Below are positions 42,692 to 50,617 of a stretch of 52,580 nt of DNA, in pieces. The position numbers and the translations under genes were made by a program. Position 1 is the stretch's first letter; each line of letters begins with the position of its first letter. The notes under the pieces are model-generated. The model was not told where the DNA came from, searched no databases, and worked only from the letters and a program-made list of their open reading frames with translations. This DNA is from an uncultured Clostridia bacterium (GTDB lineage Bacteria; Bacillota; Clostridia; Christensenellales; Borkfalkiaceae): positions 1 through 52,580 of the forward strand of contig CANRKX010000006.1 of NCBI GenBank assembly GCA_947631325.1. Direction: 5' to 3'.

Positions 42692-44128
42692 ATGACTTCA
42701 TTGGATAAAAACGTTAAGGCGGTAAAAAAGATTCTCTCGAGCGAGGACGTGCTGGTATTTGAGTTCGCCTCGGAAGGGGGGAAGAAGTTTGCCGCCGTGT
42801 ACGCCGACGGCATTTCGGATAAGGCTTTATTGGGCGAGCTGGTCGTAAAGCCCCTGCGCGACGTCAAAAAAGACGAAAAGCTGGAAAGAATAAAGCTTCT
42901 TCTTGCATCGCCCGAGGTCAAGGACGGCAAAAAGATTGAGGACGCCGTAAATGAGATTTCGGACGGCAACGCCGTGCTGTTTGTGGACGGCGAGGCGGAG
43001 TACTTTATAATAGGTCTTAAAAAACCGCCCGCCCGCGCCGTGGCGGAGCCGCCCACGCAGATAGCCGTGAAAGGTCCGAGGGAGGGATTTATCGAGGAGA
43101 TAAAGACCAACATGGGGCTTGTGCGAAAGAGAATAAAGAGCGACAAATTGCAGATAAAGACAGTAAAGTGCGGCAAGCGTTCGGACACGGCGGTGGCTAT
43201 CGTCTATATCGAGGGGGTGTGCCCCAAGGGACTGCCCGAGAAGATACAAAAGGAGATTGAAAAGAACGAGATAGACATTGTTCCCGACTCGTCATACATT
43301 TCGGCGTTCGTCTCTAAAAAGCCGAGGTCGGTGTTCAAGAGGTGCGCGACGGCGGAAAAGCCCGACATATTCTGCGCGAAGGTGTGCGAGGGTAGGGTGG
43401 GAATTCTCGTCGACGGGTCGCCAATAGCCCTGACGGTGCCCTATATGATCGTTGAGGACTTCCAGACGGGCGAGGACTATTACACGAGTTCATACAGGGC
43501 GACGACGCTGAGAATAATAAGATTTATATCCGTAATGATAGGCGTTTTTCTGCCCGCGCTGTATGTGTCGGCGCAGCTGTTTAAAATACAGCTCATACCC
43601 TTTCGGCTGTTGTTGAAGATATCGAGTTCGGTGCAGGGGCTGGCGCTATCGCCGAGCATTGAAATGTTTCTGACGCTGCTCGTGTTGGAAGTTTTAAACG
43701 AGGCTTCCATACGCATGCCTAAATACGTGGGACTGGCACTGTCGGTGGTCGGCGCGTTGGTCTTGGGCGACACCGCCGTGAAAGCGGGAATAATTTCGAC
43801 GCCTGCGATAATAATCATAGCGTTTTCGGCAATCTGCCTTTATACCGTGCCAGACCTCGTGGAGACGACGACAACTTTGAGGTGGATATTTCTGATCGTC
43901 GCGGGGAGCGTGGGACCCTTCGGGGTGGTAGTTCTGACCTGTTTCCTCATAAGCTATCTCGTCACAGAACAGTCCTACGGCGTGCCCCTTTTGGCGCCCT
44001 TTGCGCCCATCGTTAAAAGCGATTTGGCGGACAGCCTTTATAAAGCCAACGGCTATTCGCTCAAAAAACGACCGAAGGTATTGAAGACGCCCGACAAAGT
44101 GAGATTGAAAAGTGAAGATAAAAGTTAG
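42692..44128 (+). CDS. gerAA: Spore germination protein GerA (A subunit of a germinant receptor)
   Basis: 478 residues. N-terminal cytosolic domain, then the GerA membrane domain with CAKVCEGRVGILVDGSPIALTVPYMIVEDFQTGEDYYTSSYRATTLRIIRF and several TM helices (RMPKYVGLALSVVGALVLGDTAVKAGIIS). Together with B and C subunits it senses germinants in the spore inner membrane. I prefer ATG 42692; an in-frame ATG at 42647 lies within the padR control region. No Shine-Dalgarno site. AGTATT, 17 bp, GATAATA (42657-42686) resembles a forespore sigma-G promoter ending at the start codon; weak evidence. Confidence 0.9.
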   Translation: MTSLDKNVKAVKKILSSEDVLVFEFASEGGKKFAAVYADGISDKALLGELVVKPLRDVKKDEKLERIKLLLASPEVKDGKKIEDAVNEISDGNAVLFVDGEAEYFIIGLKKPPARAVAEPPTQIAVKGPREGFIEEIKTNMGLVRKRIKSDKLQIKTVKCGKRSDTAVAIVYIEGVCPKGLPEKIQKEIEKNEIDIVPDSSYISAFVSKKPRSVFKRCATAEKPDIFCAKVCEGRVGILVDGSPIALTVPYMIVEDFQTGEDYYTSSYRATTLRIIRFISVMIGVFLPALYVSAQLFKIQLIPFRLLLKISSSVQGLALSPSIEMFLTLLVLEVLNEASIRMPKYVGLALSVVGALVLGDTAVKAGIISTPAIIIIAFSAICLYTVPDLVETTTTLRWIFLIVAGSVGPFGVVVLTCFLISYLVTEQSYGVPLLAPFAPIVKSDLADSLYKANGYSLKKRPKVLKTPDKVRLKSEDKS

Positions 44129-45179
44129 ACAGATTTGTTTTATGCTTATAGCGTACACTGTGGCGGCGAGACTGTTGCAGTACCCCACGCTGTTGTCTGA
44201 GTACAGCGGAAGGGATTTGATATTGTCCGCCCTTATCGACTTCGCCGTGCAGACTGTCGTGATATGGGCGGTGGCGTACCTCTGCTCGCGCACGGATAAG
44301 ACCTTTTTCGGGCTGTTGGAAGGGGCTTTGGGAAGGGTTGCGGCGCGAATTATAATTGGACTTTTCGGGGCGTTCTTCATCCTCGCTTCATTCGTGCCAC
44401 TCTATGAGCAAAAGTTATATGTGCATGCGACTTTTTACGACACGGTGCCGTCGCTGTACGTCTTTTTACCCATCATTTTCTTCACCATATATGCGGGGGC
44501 AAAGTCCTTTACCAATATCGGGCGTTCGGCGGATATCTGCGCCGTCATATTCGCGCTATCATTTATATTTATACTCGCAATGTCTTTAAGCGAGGTTGAC
44601 TTTACCAATTTACTGCCCATTGCAAAGACGGGCGCGGGCGCGATATTCGGCGGGGCGTTGAAGTCGGCATACAGATTTGTCGAGCCCGCCTATTTGTTGA
44701 TGTTTATGGGGAGATTTGAGTATAAGAAGGGGGACGCGGCGAAGATAACTTTAAGCTATGCCTTCGGCGCGCTCATCGTAATGGCGTTTTTGGCGATTTT
44801 TTACGGAATATATGCAGATATCGCCCCGTCAAGGCAGTTTGCCATATCCAAGACTTCGCTATATTTTTCGGCGATAGACATGATTGGAAGGGTTGACCTG
44901 ATTGCCCTGTACGCCCTCGAAATAGTCATGCTGTTCGCAATAGTTTTAAATCTGCAACTTGCGGTGAACTGCATTGAGGAGTGCCTGAATATAAGGGGGG
45001 CGGAGTGGCTGTCGCTCGCGGTGACGGCGGCGTTGACTGCGACAATTTTAATCTTCAACAACCATTTCAACAATATTTCAAACTTCTTTGCGGATTGGAT
45101 GTGGATTGTGACCGTAGTCTTTGCTACTTTGCTGCCGCTGTGCGCGCATGCGCTGCCGAGGAGGAAAAATGAGAATTAA
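44112..45179 (+). CDS. gerAB: Spore germination protein, B subunit (GerAB/amino-acid permease type)
   Basis: 355 residues with about ten TM helices, the APC-superfamily fold of GerAB (QICFMLIAYTVAARLLQYPTLLSEYSGRD start; FFGLLEGALGRVAARIIIG). This subunit binds the germinant in known receptors. GTG start at 44112 overlaps the gerAA end by 17 nt. The last codons overlap gerAC by 11 nt, so translation through the operon is coupled. Which amino acid or nucleoside is sensed cannot be told. Confidence 0.9.
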   Translation: MKIKVRQICFMLIAYTVAARLLQYPTLLSEYSGRDLILSALIDFAVQTVVIWAVAYLCSRTDKTFFGLLEGALGRVAARIIIGLFGAFFILASFVPLYEQKLYVHATFYDTVPSLYVFLPIIFFTIYAGAKSFTNIGRSADICAVIFALSFIFILAMSLSEVDFTNLLPIAKTGAGAIFGGALKSAYRFVEPAYLLMFMGRFEYKKGDAAKITLSYAFGALIVMAFLAIFYGIYADIAPSRQFAISKTSLYFSAIDMIGRVDLIALYALEIVMLFAIVLNLQLAVNCIEECLNIRGAEWLSLAVTAALTATILIFNNHFNNISNFFADWMWIVTVVFATLLPLCAHALPRRKNEN

Positions 45180-46533
45180 GAGATATTCATTTGTAATCTT
45201 TTGGCTGTTGATTATCGCCCTTTCCGCGCTGTACTTTACCAACGACTTCGGGTTGGTGGATATCCATAAGACGGCTATCATCGCGGCGGTGGGCGTGGAC
45301 GTCGAGGGCGAAGAGGTGCAGGTGACGGCGCAGCTTGCCGTTCCCAAGCCCTCGCAGAGCGGCGAAAACGTGGAATACACCGAGGTGCAGGGCAGCGGCG
45401 AGACCATAGCAGACGCCTTAAACGAGATAAACGCAAAGACGGGATTTTACCCCAAATTGCAGTTCTGCAAACTCATTTTATTGGGCGACAGCTGCCAAAA
45501 GCGCAATATATTTCAGGTTTTGGGGTGCTTTTACAGGAAGAATTATTCCGAGCTTACAGCGCTTGTGGCAATGTGCAAGGGCAAGGCTTCTGAGATGCTG
45601 TCCATGCCCGTGCCGACGAGCGACATGAATTCGACCGCAATACAGAGGGTGCTCGCCGAAGAGCTCAAAAAGTCGGCAAACGTGTCGAGCGTGAGCTTGA
45701 AGGACATTGCCGTCGATAACTTTTCGAAGAGCGCGGCGGTGTATATGCCCTATGTCGAGGCGAACAAGCAGGGAACTTCGGCGGCGGGCGGCGACGGCGA
45801 TAACGTTGGCGGCGAGCCGCCGCAGGGGTCGCAGGGCGGGTCGCAAGGAGAGAGCGGGTCGCAGGGCGGCGGCTCGGGAGAGAGCGGTGGCGGCTCGGGC
45901 GGCGGCGAGAGCGGTGGAAGCGGCGGTTCGGGTTCGTCGGGCGGCGGCGGAAGCGGTGGAAGTGGCGGCTCGGGAGAGAGCGGTGGCGGAAGCGGCGGCG
46001 GAAGTTCGGACAATGCGGGGCAATCGCCCGTGGAGTTCACGGCGAGAAAGACGGCAATCTTTTCGGGCGGGGAGTTTCGCGGAATTCTCGACGAAAGGCA
46101 GTCATTCGCCCTCGACCTCATCAAAAACGATATAAGGCTTGCGGTTTTGCCCTGCGACGCGGGGGGACTGCATTACACATTGGGGCTCAAAGGTTTGGGC
46201 GGCGGAAGCAAGATAAAGATAGAGGACGGAAAGCCCCGCCTCACCCTGAAATTTTCGGCGAACGCGCAGATTGCGGGCGTCAAGAAGGTGGTTGACCCCG
46301 ACGAGACGGCGAGCGACGACGTGCTCTCGCCCGAAGTAATTGAGGGGGCGAAAAGGGAAATCGAGGGCAGATTTCAATCCTTGATAGAGGTCTGCAGGGA
46401 GAAAAATTGCGACCTGTTGGGCGTTAAAAATATGATTTTCAAGTTCGATAATAAGAACTTCGATGAGTTTGCGGACAGCGTGCTTGGCGAGATGAAAGTG
46501 CAATATAAAATAGACATAAAGTCGGCAAACTGA
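45169..46533 (+). CDS. gerAC: Spore germination protein, C subunit, with Gly/Ser insert and no lipobox
   Basis: 454 residues. GerAC-type N-terminal domain (VDIHKTAIIAAVGVDVEGEEVQVTAQLAVP; LQFCKLILLGDSCQKRNI) and C-terminal domain (ALDLIKNDIRLAVL...VKNMIFKFDNKNFDEF). Two oddities. The usual lipoprotein signal with Cys is absent: the N-terminal hydrophobic helix (about 7-24) has no cysteine, so the protein is anchored by an uncleaved TM. And residues about 205-284 are a low-complexity Gly/Ser/Glu stretch splitting the middle of the protein. GAGGA precedes the ATG at 45169. Third gene of the gerA operon. Confidence 0.88.
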   Translation: MRIKRYSFVIFWLLIIALSALYFTNDFGLVDIHKTAIIAAVGVDVEGEEVQVTAQLAVPKPSQSGENVEYTEVQGSGETIADALNEINAKTGFYPKLQFCKLILLGDSCQKRNIFQVLGCFYRKNYSELTALVAMCKGKASEMLSMPVPTSDMNSTAIQRVLAEELKKSANVSSVSLKDIAVDNFSKSAAVYMPYVEANKQGTSAAGGDGDNVGGEPPQGSQGGSQGESGSQGGGSGESGGGSGGGESGGSGGSGSSGGGGSGGSGGSGESGGGSGGGSSDNAGQSPVEFTARKTAIFSGGEFRGILDERQSFALDLIKNDIRLAVLPCDAGGLHYTLGLKGLGGGSKIKIEDGKPRLTLKFSANAQIAGVKKVVDPDETASDDVLSPEVIEGAKREIEGRFQSLIEVCREKNCDLLGVKNMIFKFDNKNFDEFADSVLGEMKVQYKIDIKSAN

Positions 46534-46546
46534 AAAAAATTAAGAA

Positions 46547-46575
46547 GCGGCGGCGCGGAAAATCCGCGCCGCCGC
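46547..46575. terminator. Terminator between gerAC and the convergent membrane gene
   Basis: GCGGCGGCGCGGA-AAA-TCCGCGCCGCCGC. A T-rich stretch follows on the plus strand (TTCTTTTT). Confidence 0.8.
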
Positions 46576-46586
46576 CCCCATTCTTT

Positions 46587-47111
46587 TTACGGCGTTTTTT
46601 CAATGACTTCGAGCGTGCGGGAGATGAGTTCGGCAAGGGCCGAAAGTTCGCCCTCGGACACTTCGGACAGGGCAAAATTCTTGAGTATTTCAAGGATATC
46701 CCCGCTCCTTTTTTCGCCCGCCGCCGTCGCCGCAATCTCGGAAGCGACGGCGTTTTGGGACTGTTCTTCGATAAATCCCGAAAGCATACGAAAGATCAAA
46801 TCTTCCTTAAAAGTTCCGCTCTTTCCGCCCGACAACCGCTCATACATCACATAACCCGACGTCGCCAAAGCCCCGACGAGTATGCCGCGTTCAAAGAGGG
46901 TGAGATATCCCCCCAAATCGGAAAAGACGGAGCAATCGCCGAAAGCCATCAAAGCGGCGTAAAGGGCTACGCCCACCAAGAAGGGCAGAAAGGCGACTAT
47001 CTTTTTGTCGGCATACTTTAAAAGGGTCTTTTTTAAAATCTGGGTTACAAAGGCGGTGACGATTGCAAGCGCAGCCACGTCCGCGCCGTAACAGGTGAAA
47101 GCATCAAACAT
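46587..47111 (-). CDS. Hypothetical membrane protein, holin-like topology
   Basis: 174 residues, family not recognised. Three hydrophobic segments (about 8-27, 38-58 and 75-90) are followed by a soluble, mostly helical C-terminal half with alternating Glu and hydrophobic residues (SGFIEEQSQNAVASEIAATAAG; SALAELISRTLEVIE). Size and layout recall phage holin-like proteins or small membrane scaffolds, but no motif confirms it. A clear AAAGGAG precedes the ATG. Convergent with gerAC. Confidence 0.7.
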   Translation of the reverse strand: MFDAFTCYGADVAALAIVTAFVTQILKKTLLKYADKKIVAFLPFLVGVALYAALMAFGDCSVFSDLGGYLTLFERGILVGALATSGYVMYERLSGGKSGTFKEDLIFRMLSGFIEEQSQNAVASEIAATAAGEKRSGDILEILKNFALSEVSEGELSALAELISRTLEVIEKTP

Positions 47112-47237
47112 CAGAATTTTCTCCTTTATTCGTCATTTTCACCCGGCGTCTATTTGTAATCGCGATTGATATATTTAAAACGCCATATAAAAAAATAAAA
47201 TTAAAATTTATGCGTGACTTTTCGGCGCGCATAACTC

Positions 47238-47266
47238 TTGCAAAATTCAGATATATATGTTAAAAT
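47238..47266 (+). promoter_or_regulatory. Promoter of trmB
   Basis: TTGCAA (47238-47243), 17-bp spacer, TAAAAT (47261-47266) with an extended -10 TG, the same TATATATGTTAAAAT string as the promoter at 172-186. GGAGGA follows before the ATG at 47285. Confidence 0.7.
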
Positions 47267-47284
47267 CCGTATGGAGGAAGAAAA

Positions 47285-47950
47285 ATGCGTATGCACAGAA
47301 AAGCCCACCTCGACGAGCGGCTTTTATCCTGCGGCGATATCTTAACCGTCGCCGACATGACGGATAAGAACATGAGGACGGCGGCGGAAAAGCCCGCATA
47401 TATTGATTGGGAGGGGATTTTCAAAAATAATAATCCCATAAATCTTGAAATCGGCTGCGGGAAGGGCAAGTTCGTCACGGAAATGGCAAAAAATAATAAT
47501 AACGTCAACTTCGTCGCAATCGAAAAGATTTCAAACGTGTTGATTGAAGCCCTCGAGAGGGCGAAGGCGGAGGGGATAGAGAACGTGCATTTTATTAACT
47601 GCGCCGCCGAGGTGCTGCCCAAGTACTTCAAGGAGGGGAGCGTGGAGAAGATATATCTCAATTTTTCCAATCCTCTTCCCAAGGAGGGCTATAAAAAACA
47701 GCGGCTGACGCACCCCAAGTTTTTAGAGATGTACGGGCGCATTTTAAAGGACGGGGGCAAAATAATACAGAAGACGGACGACAGGGATTTTTATGCCTTT
47801 TCGCTCGAGAGTTATTTGAAGTCGGGATTTGAGATTGAGGAGAGGTGCGAGGACTATCAGCTTGCGGCGGGCGACGTGGAGACAGAGCACGAGAGACTTT
47901 TTAAAGAGCGCGGAAAGAAAATCTTCCGCATTGTGGCGGTGAAGGCATGA
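47285..47950 (+). CDS. trmB: tRNA (guanine-46-N7)-methyltransferase
   Basis: SAM-dependent methylation of G46 in the tRNA variable loop. 221 residues. N-terminus MRMHRKAHLDERLLSC, SAM motif NLEIGCGKGKFVTEMA, VAIEKISNVLIEALERA, and the catalytic-region loop NFSNPLPKEGYKKQRLTHPKF. In most homologues this loop reads FSDPWPK; here Asn and Leu replace Asp and Trp, so catalysis may be altered, although Asn at this site also occurs in other clostridia as far as I know. Overlaps the next gene by 4 nt. Confidence 0.9.
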   Translation: MRMHRKAHLDERLLSCGDILTVADMTDKNMRTAAEKPAYIDWEGIFKNNNPINLEIGCGKGKFVTEMAKNNNNVNFVAIEKISNVLIEALERAKAEGIENVHFINCAAEVLPKYFKEGSVEKIYLNFSNPLPKEGYKKQRLTHPKFLEMYGRILKDGGKIIQKTDDRDFYAFSLESYLKSGFEIEERCEDYQLAAGDVETEHERLFKERGKKIFRIVAVKA

Positions 47951-48744
47951 CGGGCGGGATAGCCGCCGCCGTGATATGCGGCATTGCAATCTTAATACTT
48001 TTGGGCTTTTTATTCGTGTACTTCAATAACGACCTGTTGACGGTCAAAAGATACAGAGCCGAGCTTAATATGGAAAAGCCCGTAAAGGTGTTGCACCTTT
48101 CGGACTTGCATGCGAAGTCGTTCGGACCCGACAACGCGAGATTGTTGCAAAAAGTCAGGGCGGAGAAGCCCGATTTTATAGCGTTTACGGGCGATATCGT
48201 GCATAATTACAGCCCAAAAAACAAGAGGGTGGCGTTGAGATTTATGTCCGACCTCACTAAGATTGCGCCCGTTTTATACGTTTCGGGCAACCACGAGATG
48301 AGGAACAAGGGCTATCGCTTTTTCAGAAAGGACCTTATGGAAGCTGGGGCGATTGTGCTCGACGACGAGGAAATAGAAATATGCGGCGTGAAAGTGGTGG
48401 GGCTAAACTGCGCGTCGCTTAAAAACGGCACGATAGATAGGTTTAAGGAGGGCGCGGAGAACAAGATTTTGCTGGCGCATATGCCGCAGTTTTTCGAGAC
48501 TTACAGGGACGCGGGGTTTAAGCTTGTGCTGTCTGGGCATGCCCACGGCGGGCAGTGGAATATACCCTTTACGAGGATAGGTGTGTATGCGCCCGGGCAG
48601 GGAATGTTCCCCAAGTACTGCTCGGGGCAATATGAAAAGGGCGGAATGAAGATGATAGTTTCGCGAGGGCTTGGCAATTCGGAATTTCCGCTGAGGTTGT
48701 TCAACCCGCCCGAGATTTGCGTGATTGAGGTTGGGGGGAGATAG
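47947..48744 (+). CDS. Membrane-anchored metallophosphoesterase
   Basis: 265 residues. One N-terminal TM helix (about 4-27), then a calcineurin-like phosphoesterase domain with all metal motifs: LSDLHAK, FTGDIVHN, SGNHEMR, LLAHMP and SGHAHGGQW. The YkuE-like group acts on phosphodiesters or pyrophosphates at the membrane; the substrate is not known. Coupled to trmB by an ATGA overlap. Module A' begins 36 bp after its stop. Confidence 0.88.
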   Translation: MTGGIAAAVICGIAILILLGFLFVYFNNDLLTVKRYRAELNMEKPVKVLHLSDLHAKSFGPDNARLLQKVRAEKPDFIAFTGDIVHNYSPKNKRVALRFMSDLTKIAPVLYVSGNHEMRNKGYRFFRKDLMEAGAIVLDDEEIEICGVKVVGLNCASLKNGTIDRFKEGAENKILLAHMPQFFETYRDAGFKLVLSGHAHGGQWNIPFTRIGVYAPGQGMFPKYCSGQYEKGGMKMIVSRGLGNSEFPLRLFNPPEICVIEVGGR

Positions 48745-48779
48745 AAGAAGCGCCTTGAAAGTTTGCGCTTTATACTTCA

Positions 48780-48852
48780 ACCTTCATCCGTCTTTTTCTC
48801 GCTTCGTTACGAAAAAGACACCTTCCCCCTTTGGAAGGGGGAAGGTTATAAT
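48780..48852 (+). repeat. Module A' repeat, copy 11 (solo)
   Basis: GTCTTTTTC/GAAAAAGAC stem, then near-perfect ACCTTCCCCCTTTGGAAGGGGGAAGGT-type hairpin arms (ACCTTCCCCC and GGGGGAAGGT). No B follows. Confidence 0.85.
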
Positions 48853-48858
48853 ATAGTT

Positions 48859-48888
48859 GCGGCGCGGACCGAAAAGGGTCCGCGCCGC
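48859..48888. terminator. Hairpin between the phosphoesterase and the convergent carbamoyltransferase gene
   Basis: GCGGCGCGGACC-GAAAAG-GGTCCGCGCCGC. No long T tract on either side, so strength is uncertain. Confidence 0.6.
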
Positions 48889-48909
48889 GTTGCATTAATT
48901 TATAATAAC

Positions 48910-49848
48910 TTATTTTATCAGTAAAGCCAAGATTGCCTTAATGGTGTGCAATTTATTTTCGCCCTGATCGAGGACGAGACTGCACTTGCCGTCGATTATG
49001 TCCGCCGTCACCTCGACGCCGCGGTTGGCGGGGAGGGAGTGCATAAACCTTGCGCCGTGGTTGGCAAAGGACATTAAAGAGTTGTTTACCTGATAGGGTT
49101 TGAGCGTTTCAAGCTCGCTTTCGGAGAGCGAGGTGTGATAGCTGTAGCTGTCGGTATACACTATATCTGCGTTGCGGACGGCTTCGACGGGGTTGTCGGT
49201 TATGGTTATATGCCCGTACTGCATGGCGTCGTTGACGTGGGCTTTGGGAATCTGGAACTGTTTTGGGGTGGCGACGGCTACGTTCAATCCGCACTTGATT
49301 GCGCCCATTATAAGCGACGAGCTGTTTGCCGTGCCCTTGCCGACATAGGCGAGTTTGAGACCCTCGAGCTTGCCGAGCTTTTCCCAAATGGTGAAGAGGT
49401 CGCAGAGGGTCTGCATGGGAATTCCGCTGTCGTTTGTGGAGTTTATAATGGAAATTTCGGAGAGGGCGCAGTACTCGTCGAGTTCCTTTTGCTTTATACC
49501 GCGGGTGACGAGCGCGCCCACGCCGTAGCGCATGATGACGTTGACGATATCCTTTACGTTTTCGCCCGCACGCATGTCGTGTTCGCTGTAAGGAAGATTG
49601 ACGCACACGCCGCCGAGCTGACGGATACCTATCTCGAGAGCCGAACGGGTGCGCAGCGACGTGTCGCCGAAGAGCAGGGCGACGGTTACGCCGTTTAAAA
49701 TCCTCGTGTCCTCATGGGCGATAAACTTGGATTTCATCGCCTTGGTCGCATACAATACTTCGAAAATCTCCTCGGTGGAGTAGTCCGAGAGCTTGACCAT
49801 GTGCTTGCTGCTTATGCCGTATGAGGGGGTGTATCTGTTAATATCCAT
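48910..49848 (-). CDS. Carbamoyltransferase family protein with altered active-site motifs
   Basis: 312 residues, aspartate/ornithine carbamoyltransferase fold of normal length. The carbamoyl-phosphate loop reads SLRTR (64-68) instead of STRTR; the HPxQ motif reads IPMQ (143-146), losing the His; HCLP becomes HSLP (270-273). The ornithine-binding SMG loop is not recognisable (YTDSYSYHTS). PANRGVEVT is conserved. It therefore belongs near the OTC/putrescine/YgeW group but is unlikely to be a plain ornithine enzyme, and may have a different substrate or weak activity. No arginine genes are nearby. GAGG before the ATG; queH lies upstream. Confidence 0.75.
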   Translation of the reverse strand: MDINRYTPSYGISSKHMVKLSDYSTEEIFEVLYATKAMKSKFIAHEDTRILNGVTVALLFGDTSLRTRSALEIGIRQLGGVCVNLPYSEHDMRAGENVKDIVNVIMRYGVGALVTRGIKQKELDEYCALSEISIINSTNDSGIPMQTLCDLFTIWEKLGKLEGLKLAYVGKGTANSSSLIMGAIKCGLNVAVATPKQFQIPKAHVNDAMQYGHITITDNPVEAVRNADIVYTDSYSYHTSLSESELETLKPYQVNNSLMSFANHGARFMHSLPANRGVEVTADIIDGKCSLVLDQGENKLHTIKAILALLIK

Positions 49849-49878
49849 ATAAATTTCCTCGCCGTTAATTAAATAATA

Positions 49879-50487
49879 TCACTTTTTTGCGTCTTTTTCA
49901 ACTCTTTGAGCGCGGGAAAATGCGCAACCGCAATAATTCTGTCTGTATAGGGAGTGTTCCTTTGAAAGTTCGAGGCTCCTTAAATACCCGTTGCGCTTTT
50001 TGAAGTCGCTATAAAGCCACTGCGCGCGGCAGGCTATGCTTTCGCCGATGGAGTTGATGACTTTCGAATCTTTTAAGGGGCTGAGGGTGAGAGTGGTCGA
50101 AAAATAGTCGAACCCGCCCAAATCCGCCGCCCTTGCCGTCTCCTCGAGGCGGAGGCGATAGCATATCTTGCACCTTTCGCCCCCCTCGGGACAGTCTTCA
50201 AATCCCTTGACAGCCTTAAAGAACTTATCCTGTTGATGGTCGCAATCTACAATTTTCACGCCGCCCGCTTCGCCGATAAAGCGGATGAGTTCGGCTTTTC
50301 TCTTTTCATACTCGCCGTCCTCTATGTTGGGATTATAAAAGAACACCGAGAGGTCGAAATAATCTTTTAGCCTTTCGATGGCGACGGTCGAGCAGGGGGC
50401 GCAGCAGCAGTGCAATAATAACTTTGAATTTTGCTTTGCGCCCTCTATCTGTTCGAGCATGAGTTTGTCGAAGGAGGGGACGTTCAT
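49879..50487 (-). CDS. queH: Epoxyqueuosine reductase QueH
   Basis: Last step of queuosine tRNA modification, reducing epoxyqueuosine at the wobble base; QueH replaces QueG in many anaerobes. 202 residues. LLLHCCCAPCSTVAIERL, VFFYNPNIEDGEYEKRK, DCPEGGERCKICYRLRLEETA, and DYFSTTLTLSPLKD are the family's conserved blocks; the Cys pairs bind an Fe-S cluster and an additional iron. No other queuosine genes are present. The promoter is leaderless (50494-50522), and no ribosome-binding site exists before the ATG. Confidence 0.94.
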   Translation of the reverse strand: MNVPSFDKLMLEQIEGAKQNSKLLLHCCCAPCSTVAIERLKDYFDLSVFFYNPNIEDGEYEKRKAELIRFIGEAGGVKIVDCDHQQDKFFKAVKGFEDCPEGGERCKICYRLRLEETARAADLGGFDYFSTTLTLSPLKDSKVINSIGESIACRAQWLYSDFKKRNGYLRSLELSKEHSLYRQNYCGCAFSRAQRVEKDAKK

Positions 50488-50493
50488 ACAAAA

Positions 50494-50522
50494 AGAATAT
50501 CACATTGCAAAAGATAATTCAA
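50494..50522 (-). promoter_or_regulatory. Leaderless promoter of queH
   Basis: Minus strand: TTGAAT (50522-50517), 17-bp spacer, TATTCT (50499-50494), six nt, then the ATG at 50487. Predicted start at the A of ATG. Confidence 0.6.
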
Positions 50523-50561
50523 CAATTTTGCAAAAATTTATGCGTTGCCCCCTCAAAGACA

Positions 50562-50590
50562 TTGAAAAAACTTTTGATTTATGTTATGAT
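50562..50590 (+). promoter_or_regulatory. Promoter of the degenerate ABC ATPase gene
   Basis: TTGAAA (50562-50567), 17-bp spacer, TATGAT (50585-50590); GGAG follows before the ATG at 50618. Confidence 0.65.
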
Positions 50591-50617
50591 GGCTATATAT
50601 AAATTACGGAGATTGAT

